A DNA stretch of 29,183 bases from Ectocarpus siliculosus (taxonomy: Eukaryota; Sar; Phaeophyceae; Ectocarpales; Ectocarpaceae). This document shows positions 22,376 to 29,183 of this stretch, one piece after another (the stretch's first letter is position 1; each line of letters starts with the position of its first letter). The DNA lies in the NCBI GenBank assembly GCA_000310025.1, contig FN649748.1, positions 385,047 to 414,229 on the forward strand, written 5' to 3'. A program made the translations under genes and the position numbers. Under the pieces are notes generated by a model, which did no database searches, was not told the DNA's origin, and was given only the letters and a program-made list of their open reading frames with translations.

Positions 22376-25300
22376 GCAAGAGATAAGATGTCGTTTTAGC
22401 GAGAGGTTTTTGAGCAGTGTGGGACAGAGCAAGAATACCACGGCGAGTTTCAGAGTTGATTTTCCTGGTGCAACAGGCTGCAACGCAAGTCCCGAGCAAG
22501 ATTGAACGAACTCAACGCGATGCAGCAGCACGATACAACCAATACCGTGCCACACCGTGCGTGGTCACCAGAGAGCAGAGGCAGCGTTCTGCAACGGCAC
22601 CTCGACCTATCGCTCCGTCCCGGCATCGTAGGGATGCAAGGTCATTGGACAAACGACTACAACATGCGCTTGCATGAGTACCCCCCTCCCCGCAACCCCC
22701 CCCCCCCTCCACCGCACAGGCACGAAACGTCCGGGGAGACGACTTCAGAAGGGCCCTCAGAGAGTCGCTCCACAAGTACATGAAGCTGAGCACGTTGAAC
22801 GAGGAGAGCGCTAGCGCCGACAAGCGTAAGGACACCATCTCGCACTTCATCCTCCGCCTGGCCTACTGCCGCAGCGAGGACTTACGGCGGTGGTTCTTGA
22901 CCCAGGTACTTACGAGGAGGTTGCGCTTGTTGTTCGACGACATGTGGCGGCAGTGCAATACAGTTTCACAGCGCCGGCACTTAAGAACCTCTATCAATAG
23001 TGTCGGATGAGGCTGGGGGTCTTAGCTCCTACCGTTTCGCTAACAGGTGCCCGCTATACTGGTTTTCGTGCAGGGGTTCCTAGCCGGGTTCGCAAATCGT
23101 GCGTCACGTTCTTTGAAGATTTTGAGTTTAACGAGCCTCAATATCTAAGCTACCAAGGTCGTAGGTGGTTGCTGCTGGTGCTCGCAAAGACAGCCTGCAG
23201 GGGAGCGGCACACCGCGCTCTCCCTCCTCTAACATTGTTTTTGGAATGGTTTGGCAGGAGTCGTGCCTTGACCGGCATCTTGCACTTCTCCTCTTGAAAC
23301 TGCGAATATCCGAAAGTTAAAATCGCTCACATTACAATGAAAAAAGATTTCCACCAAGCGAAATTTTGCACAGCCGAGCAAAAGGACAGTTCGACGAAAA
23401 CTGCAACACCAGGCCTACCGTTTGGACAGCAGCAGTCGCGCACCGAGAGGGCGTGCGGTGTCGGCTGCCGGGCAGCCATAGGTGTCCGTTCAAATGTACA
23501 TCGTGAAGACTGTCCCGATCCTGCCTTGACGGAGACAAAAGTTGAGCGGCCGCGTTGGTGCTGCTGCACCGGCCTATTCGACCATCAGAATCGCCGATAA
23601 CACACGTACTATCTGTCTGCCTCGTTATCTCTCTCTCTCCCTCCCTCCCTCGCTCCCTGTCTCCCTCCCTCCCCCCTTTTCAAGGAAACCGCCCTGTTCA
23701 GGCACCGTCTCGAGGAGCTCTCCCCCGCCGAGATGAGCAAGTTCATCCCCGAACACGGCCTCTTCTTCGAGGTGGTGACGCCAGAGAGGAAGGCCGCGCT
23801 CAGGTCCAAGCTGCTCTCGATACCGGCGGCGCCGGTGATGGAGTTCGACCGCACGACGTACTACAGGATACCCTTCTGGCAGGCGTCGGATCTCATCGGC
23901 AAGCGGCAGGTGCGTTTGGCGTGTGCGTGTGTACGTTGTGTTATATCTACTGCTTGGCATGAGGCAGGCCTCCTCGTTCACCGACTGATCCAGATTGAGC
24001 ATACGTCGGTCTTTTTTTGCGTTTTGCGTTTTTTTTTTCGTGGACGTTGTGTGATATCTATTGTTTGGCATAAGGACTGATCCATATTGAACCATCCGTC
24101 TGTCTTTTTTTCGTTGGCGTCTGCGTGTGTGGTGTCTATTGTTTGGCAGGAGGCCTCGTTTACCGACTGACCCAAAAGATAGTACGCCATTCTTTTCCAC
24201 CGTGGAACACAGGAAAACATGACTCAAACACTCCTCCTAGACAGCGGGGTCCCCGCGACTGGGGGGGACGGGTAGGGAGGTTCGTGTGCGTGGGCGTGCT
24301 TGTTCTTGTTTCTTCTGTCTGTTGATAGCGTAGACCGGGCGGGGCAACTGGCTCCTTGCATCAGGTTGGTTGACGTTCTTGTTTCTTCTGTCTGTTGATA
24401 GCGTAGACCGGGCGGGGCAACTGGCTCCTTGCATCAGGTTGGTTGACGTTACTCTAAGCCAGAGACACGGGACACGTGAAAAGCGCCTTTTCGTCGGTGG
24501 TGTGTGTGTACGTCCTCGTTTCCGTCGGCCTGTCTTGTCACCCCCCCCCCCACTCCCTCTCCTCCCTCATCGTTATGTCTGTCTCCGTCTTGGTTCTCTC
24601 CGACAAGGCATCGAACGCTCAAAGTTTCGGAGGTGTCTTTTATGTTGAAGGAGCGACGGCACGGTCCCCCTTTTCTGATCACACGTTTTTAGTTAGACCG
24701 CCTCCTTCACCCTCCCCCCCCCCCCACCACCTTGCGCAAGGGTGATGACCAGCTTGCCTGCTTCATCCTTGTGAAACGTAGCCCGCGCCGGCGAAAATAT
24801 CGCTCCGTCCCGTCATTGTGGCGATGCGAGGTCTATGGACTGCGATGAGAGTACCCCCCCCCCCCCCAATCCTTGTTTTGTTTAGGTGTACCTCGAGGGC
24901 GGCTTCGCGTACGTCCCGGTGCAGAGGGTGGTGACCATCGTGGTGGCGAGGTACCGCATGGGCATCTCCAAGTCCCTCATGGAGGCGTCCAACCACTTCG
25001 CCTACGTCACTTCCGACTCCCGCTTCGGCCCCCTTCTGCAGGTAAGAGCGGTACCGATCTACTACTGCTGTTCCCGCGAACTTTGCGGTACAACCGCCGT
25101 TGGACGTTCGGGAGTTAGCCCTGCAGGTGTGCGGAACGTTCAGCGAAAAATACGGGAAGAATATGCCGTACAACGGTTTGGCGGTAGCTCCGCAGGCGAG
25201 GCAGCATTTTCTCTTGAAGAGCAAATTTAATTCTGCCGCAAATCGCTCGAGAAGGAGCTTTGCAGGTGTGCAACACGTTGTCCAAGAACGGCAGTACGTG

Positions 25301-28161
25301 TTTTCCGGAAACCGATAGGTACCGGTAGGCAGGTAGCTCTGCATTGTTGGGGGGTTAGCCTCACGATAAGCCTAACGTCACTTACCGAAGGAAGCACAAA
25401 TGAACCCGCGGTCGCCGAAGGAGAGAAGGAGGGCAAGACAAGCATGGCCTCGCGGGCGACACAATGCGAGAGAGAGAGAGACACGCACAGAAAGCACTTG
25501 ACCACACACAGCAGCCCGTTGATGATGCACCGACAATGCACGCCCTCTCCCGCACGGCTCTCTATCTTTCTTTCGAAGTAACACCTCACCGTATCCACGT
25601 GTTTGTCTGCTTAATGTCCGTACACTCCTTGTCTGTCTGTTGTTGCAGAACATGAGCAAGCAGTACCTGGGCCGTGACTTCGGCAACGGGGACGGCACGG
25701 ACCCGGACAACATCAAGCCCGGGATGCTCAACTCTCTCGCGGAGGTACGCGCACGCCACGCGGGCGAGCGCGCGTTCGCGGCATGGAGTAATGATGGCGC
25801 GAGCGTTTCTTTGCCGTTACGAACGTACAGCTCTCTTTCCGTCGTGCGAACATGCACGTACATACCTACATAGCCGACATTTTTTTTTTCTTGTAAACCT
25901 GGACCGTGTCTCTGCCTGCCTGCTGCTGCTGCTGCTGCTGCGGTACGATCTCGGCGATCGTGTCTTTTGGGGGATCTGCAGTTGGGGGCCTCTTGCGGTG
26001 TGTACGGCTCCTCCTCACAGACACCAACACACCCTGCCCCCCCCGCTGTGTGTGTTTCACGGCTCCTCCTCACAGACACCAACACACCCTACCCCCCCCG
26101 CTGTGTGTGTTTCACGGTTCCTCCTCACAGACACCAACACACCCTGCCCCCCCCGCTGTGTGTGTTTCACCTGTCTCCTTTTGTTCGGTGTGTGTAATCG
26201 TTATAAATGCGTTATTTTTGGGTCGCTGTTTTATGTTCCTTTACAGTATCATAGTAGTTCCTTTGACCAAACGAAGTGGAACCGCACCTATGCATACAAT
26301 GTATACAAACACTTTGCCTTCTTTGCACCGATCTTGTGTTCGTGTCGTAACCTTTTTTTTTGTCGTCTCGTGGCGCCGCAGAGGTCGATGCCTCTGTGCA
26401 TGAAGCAGCTGCACTCGGCCTTGAATCGCGAGCACAAGCTCAAGCACTGGGGGCGGCTGCAGTACGGTCTCTTCCTGAAGGGCGCCGGGCTCAGCGTCGA
26501 CGACGCCATGGCCTTCTGGCAGGTAACCTGATAAAAATGTAACGTATCTTCTTGGTGTGTTTATGTGTGTGTGTTCTTTTATGTTTATGATTGACCGCAC
26601 TATCCGGCTGACCAATAAAAAGACGTCAGTCTGAATAGCCTCACCCATTTTGATTAGAAGGTGTGTGTGTTTTGGGTGGGGAGCGGGCGATCTTTTGCCG
26701 GTTGGGCCAGAACGGAAGACAGGCGCGCCGGGTCCTGGAGAGGAGGTACTTGTTTGGACGGAATACGTCTGGTGTGAAATGTCACATGAGTAACAACAAT
26801 GGCAAGACCGAACACCATCGTTTTTTATGATACCAAAATGGTGACGGCAACATCGCCAGCACAAATACCGCCAACAGGAGCAGCAACAGGAAAGCACTAC
26901 GACTGCAAAAGGAGACAGAACCAATGTCCCGGTTAGTGTCGATACACCATCCTTTGTTTCTGTTTCGGTACATAGTGGGTGGCTGCTGATACCATTTTCT
27001 TTTCGTCGACGGTTTCAACAATGATAAACAGAAACCGGGACCACGGTCCAAGATTATCGTACCACCAAAAAACGCCTGCAGCTTTCACCAAACCTTACAC
27101 TTCTCCCCCACTTGGCCGCCCTTTTAACGCCGTACACCGCAGGCGATGTTCACCAAGATCATGGGCCTGGACCAGTTCCAGAAGCAGTACGCCTACAACG
27201 TCCGGCACATGTACGGCAAGGAAGGAAAGCGGACAAACTACACCCCCTACAGGTACTACCCGCACCGCATGCTTACAGGTGTACGCGCTTCTCTCTCTCT
27301 CTTTGTGCTGTTGGCATGAAGGATAACAGCAGTGAAAAAAGCGAGGTACAATTGTTAAGGAGGACCCGATTCGCAGGGTATCCGTCGATTGACTTTTACC
27401 AGAATCGGTACACCTTCGCATATGGCGTCAGCGGCAGGATACTGGTTCGAATCTCCTTGGGTGCACGTTTTTTCTCCTGACTTGGACATTTTCCCATGGA
27501 CACCATGTGTGTCAGTACTGAGAACACCTCTTGGAATCAATCCTATAAAGAACCTTGTGACACTTCCATCGAATTACCCGTCCTGGCCACAAGAGGTTCC
27601 CAGTTGAGGGTAAATTCTGTGGGTGGGCAGTGTTAAGGAGGACCCGATTCGCAGGGTATCCGTCGATTGACTTTTACCAGAATCGGTACACCTTCGCACA
27701 ATGCGGTGGGGGGGAGGGGGGGCAAAAGGTTTTCGTCGCCAAATTGCCGTCCATGTTGCTGTTGTTTGTCATGTTGGGGTTGCTATTCTTAGCTCGGCCT
27801 GGAAACAAAATTATCATGTAAGCACGAAGCTAAATACTAAATACCGAGGTGTTTGCTCGTTTCCGATGGCAACCGCAAATCGGTAGGACACAAGCGTACT
27901 ACCCAAACGCCAGCAGCGTAGTGGGCGGCCCGTTCCCATCCCCTGCTCGGCCTATCACTAAACATGCCCCCTCCACCACCCTACCTCACTGCTGCGATCT
28001 TCTTGCACTCCCTCTCTCTCTCTTCTTTTTTTTTTCGATGTTGTTGCTGCTTTTTCAGCTGCCTGAAGATCATCATGGGCAACCCACCCGCCGCCGGAGA
28101 CCACCACGGGTGCCCGTACCGTCACTATGATGAGGACCACCTGTCCAGCCTTCTCTCGCAG
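20828..28161 (+). CDS. PRIM2: DNA primase large subunit (PRIM2/Pri2), nine exons, 3' end outside window
   Basis: PRIM2 partners the catalytic primase PRIM1 and DNA polymerase alpha to make RNA primers at replication forks; its C-terminal domain holds a 4Fe-4S cluster. Exons: 20828-20902, 22173-22280, 22720-22905, 23685-23909, 24886-25041, 25649-25744, 26382-26522, 27143-27252 and 28059-28161, giving 400 residues with matching phases. Landmarks: [20 protein letters not shown] (31-50), [20 protein letters not shown] (101-120), [12 protein letters not shown] (199-210), [48 protein letters not shown] (347-365), [11 protein letters not shown] and [18 protein letters not shown] (383-400). Cluster cysteines are C288, C367 and C384; the fourth lies in the missing 3' exon. 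The first exon ([20 protein letters not shown]) is the least conserved part, and its assignment rests on phase, donor GTGAGA and the fit to Pri2 length. Everything else is clear. Confidence 0.93.
21606..21694. mobile_element. 89-bp MITE, Tc1/mariner-pogo type, in PRIM2 intron 1
   Basis: Both ends carry a 26-bp inverted repeat starting CAGTAGAGGTCCCTGT and ending AGTGCCGG, with one mismatch between arms. The element is flanked by TA on each side (21604-21605 and 21695-21696), the target duplication of Tc1/mariner and pogo elements. An extra CCGGCACTA unit next to the right arm makes the hairpin nested. There is no coding capacity, so it would have depended on a transposase elsewhere. Confidence 0.85.
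22324..22374. repeat. (GCA)17 microsatellite in PRIM2 intron 2
   Basis: There are seventeen perfect GCA units, starting 43 bp after the exon 2 donor. Translation gives Ser, Gln or Ala runs on the plus strand and Ala, Cys or Leu runs on the minus strand, but the tract is intronic on the PRIM2 model. Confidence 0.95.
23931..24200. repeat. Three tandem degenerate units containing the dispersed ~55-bp repeat, PRIM2 intron 4
   Basis: Each unit has a TGTCTATTGTTTGGCA-type head (23941-23960, 24052-24070, 24132-24148). A tail resembles the dispersed family, for example CTCGTTCACCGACTGATCCA with a following GTCGGTCTTTT. Spacing is uneven (about 111 and 78 bp). Confidence 0.6.
24302..24450. repeat. 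Perfect 73-bp tandem duplication in PRIM2 intron 4
   Basis: The unit starting GTTCTTGTTTCTTCTG occurs at 24302-24374 and again, without a mismatch that I can see, at 24375-24447, with three more matching bases. The identity implies a recent duplication or an assembly artefact. Confidence 0.95.
26005..26169. repeat. Three 55-bp tandem repeats in PRIM2 intron 6
   Basis: Units start at 26005, 26060 and 26115, each beginning CGGCTCCTCCTCAC or CGGTTCCTCCTCAC and ending GTGTGTGTTTCA. They differ at only two visible positions (a G/A before the C run and C/T near the start). Confidence 0.95.
26382..26522 (+). CDS. PRIM2: PRIM2 exon 7: first 4Fe-4S cysteine and primer-binding helix region
   Basis: The exon encodes residues 283-329 with [19 protein letters not shown] and [21 protein letters not shown]288 corresponds to human C287. 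The Gly-Arg-x-Gln-Tyr-Gly-Leu-Phe-Leu-Lys-Gly block is the signature of the Pri2 C-terminal domain. Confidence 0.92.
26592..26635 (+). repeat. Dispersed ~55-bp repeat copy, PRIM2 intron 7
   Basis: It reads GACCGCACTATCCGGCTGAC followed by CAATAAAAAGACGTCAGTCT. It belongs to the family seen at the left edge (opposite strand) and at 28262-28315 and 28494-28553. Confidence 0.75.
27143..28161 (+). CDS. PRIM2: PRIM2 exons 8 and 9: Fe-S cluster cysteines 2 and 3
   Basis: Exon 8 (27143-27252) ends with two bases of a serine codon, which exon 9 (28059-28161) completes to give [16 protein letters not shown]367 and C384 keep the exact numbering of the human protein. The intron between them (27253-28058) contains a TRIM-like element. 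Confidence 0.9.
27353..27698 (+). mobile_element. 346-bp TRIM-like element (miniature LTR element) in PRIM2 intron 8
   Basis: Two identical 68-bp direct repeats (27353-27420 and 27631-27698) begin TGTTAAGGAGG and end CTTCGCA, giving the TG...CA ends of retroviral-type LTRs. The 4-bp sequence CAAT flanks both sides (27349-27352 and 27699-27702), as a target-site duplication. TGGCGTCAGCGG starts two bases after the left repeat, in the position of a primer-binding site. A G-rich run (GTGGGTGGGCAG) precedes the right repeat, where a polypurine tract would be. The 210-bp interior has no meaningful coding capacity. Strand is inferred from these cues. Confidence 0.75.
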
Positions 28162-28172
28162 GTGTGTTTTGG

Positions 28173-28209
28173 TTGTGTGTGTGTGTGTGTGTGTGTTGTT
28201 ATTGTTGTT

Positions 28210-28254
<45 letters not shown>

Positions 28255-28257
28255 ATT
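28173..28257. repeat. (TG)n and (TTG)n microsatellite after PRIM2 exon 9
   Basis: A TG run (28173-28197) passes into about twenty GTT/ATT units to about 28257. It starts 12 bp downstream of the exon 9 donor. Confidence 0.95.
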
Positions 28258-28261
28258 ATCA

Positions 28262-28553
28262 GCATCGACCGCTCTAACTAACCGGCTGGCCAATGGGAAG
28301 ACGTCGTTTGGTCTCAGTGCGATTGAAAACGCAAAAAAAAAAAGAGTATGAAAACAGAGTATGAAGGCCATGAACTGGGACCCCGTGAGGGGGTGTCATG
28401 GGGGACGCCATGCTACTCTCCGGCCGGATTAAAAATAGATAGATAGATAGATACCGTTTTTGTGTGCGTGTGTGTTGTGTGTTTTCAAAATTAGCATCGA
28501 CCGCGCTAAACCGGCTGACCATTGAAAAGACGTCAGTCTTGTACACAGCGGGA
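28262..28553 (+). repeat. Two dispersed ~55-bp repeat copies separated by a GATA microsatellite
   Basis: Copies at 28262-28315 and 28494-28553 read GCATCGACCGCGCTAAACCG-like and CCAATGAAAAGACGTCAGTC-like, with CAGCGGGAC at the end of the second. A (GATA)n run at 28434-28453 and a GT-rich tract lie between them. A diverged copy on the minus strand follows at 28791-28842. Confidence 0.75.
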
Positions 28554-29183
28554 CAAAAAACACCAGCACTTTCTAGTCAATCGGTAAGGATAAGGATTCT
28601 ACCGACAGGGGGGAACGCAGGGGTTGGACGTGTGTGTGTGTGTGTGTTTTTTTTTTTTCTTTCTTTTTTTGAAGTCCTGACGGAGAACGGAAAAAAAAAC
28701 TGCTCTGTTGAGCTGTCTTTCGATGTGCGGGTCGTCTTGTCCAAGAACGGGCACGACAACAGCGCAACAAACACAACAATAACAACGCATAAGACTGCCG
28801 TCCGTTCGTTGATCGGTCTGCCGGTTAGCGCCGTCGATGCTGTTTCGAAAACACACACACGCAACGATGTTGCTCTTCGCTGAGATGATGAAACCAAATC
28901 CACGATGAATGATGAACCCAATCCGCTGTGATACCCGTAAATCTCTCTCTCTCCTTTTCTCGAGCATGAAGAGTTTGTTGCGTCCACCATCACTACCCAC
29001 GACAAAATCAAATGTAATGTCTGTGCATTGATTTTTCGGTACGGGTATTCGTGCTGTTTCGGCTCCTACTTCGATCTAGGAGCACCGTGGCCTACCTGAC
29101 ATCCGTGATGTTCGTGTCGGTGGCCTTGTTTTGTTGTTTCATTCACGTTACAGAACCGTTCTCGACCTTTATCCAGTCCTCTT

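Larger units (their letters stand above)
28162..29183. other. Right-edge region: continuing PRIM2 intron, no exon recognised
   Basis: The next PRIM2 exon should encode a helical region and the fourth cluster cysteine. I see no matching translation up to 29183. The stretch holds microsatellites, three dispersed-repeat copies and homopolymer runs. PRIM2 therefore continues beyond the window. Confidence 0.6.

Noticed and set aside
22082-22555. Minus-strand frame with a long leucine or alanine run
   Set aside because: The run is the (GCA)17 microsatellite in PRIM2 intron 2, and the frame crosses PRIM2 exon 2 antisense.
25378-26085. Minus-strand open frame of 235 codons
   Set aside because: It covers PRIM2 exon 6 antisense and the 55-bp minisatellite. 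The translation is repeat-driven (tandem TAPHRHQHT-like and polyalanine segments).

Overview
The window looks like a piece of nuclear genome from a flagellate-bearing stramenopile, most likely a brown alga of the Ectocarpus type. It carries compact conserved exons of about 60 to 500 nt, separated by introns of a few hundred to over 2000 nt that are full of microsatellites and small transposon remnants. An MKS1-type ciliary transition-zone gene means the organism builds cilia or flagella. The species is an inference, because no sequence search was possible. There is no operon structure, and I found no rRNA, convincing tRNA, CRISPR array or phage module.

I rebuilt four genes by hand from protein-family resemblance and from splice sites whose reading phases agree. 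(1) Minus strand, 3464 down past the left edge: the first four exons of the LCB1/SPTLC1 subunit of serine palmitoyltransferase (sphingolipid synthesis, ER membrane). (2) Plus strand, 6290 to 10165: an unrecognised, mostly disordered protein of about 850 residues ending in a basic coiled coil. (3) Minus strand, 20108 to 11871: a complete 13-exon MKS1 homologue with a B9 domain (ciliary transition zone), with a long hydrophobic insertion in the B9 domain and one probable GC-AG intron. (4) Plus strand, 20828 past the right edge: nine exons of PRIM2, the large subunit of DNA primase, including three of its four 4Fe-4S cysteines.

Layout: the LCB1 gene and the unknown gene diverge from a 2.8 kb spacer. 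The unknown gene and MKS1 converge on a 1.7 kb spacer. MKS1 and PRIM2 diverge from a shared spacer of only about 720 bp. The genes belong to different processes (sphingolipids, cilium, replication), so no common pathway is implied.

The accessory signal lies in introns and spacers. It includes an 89-bp Tc1/mariner-pogo-type MITE with a TA duplication, a 346-bp TRIM-like element with 68-bp TG...CA direct terminal repeats and a CAAT duplication, a dispersed ~55-bp repeat family present at both ends of the window, three tandem minisatellites, and a strongly over-represented octamer CAGCAGTA.
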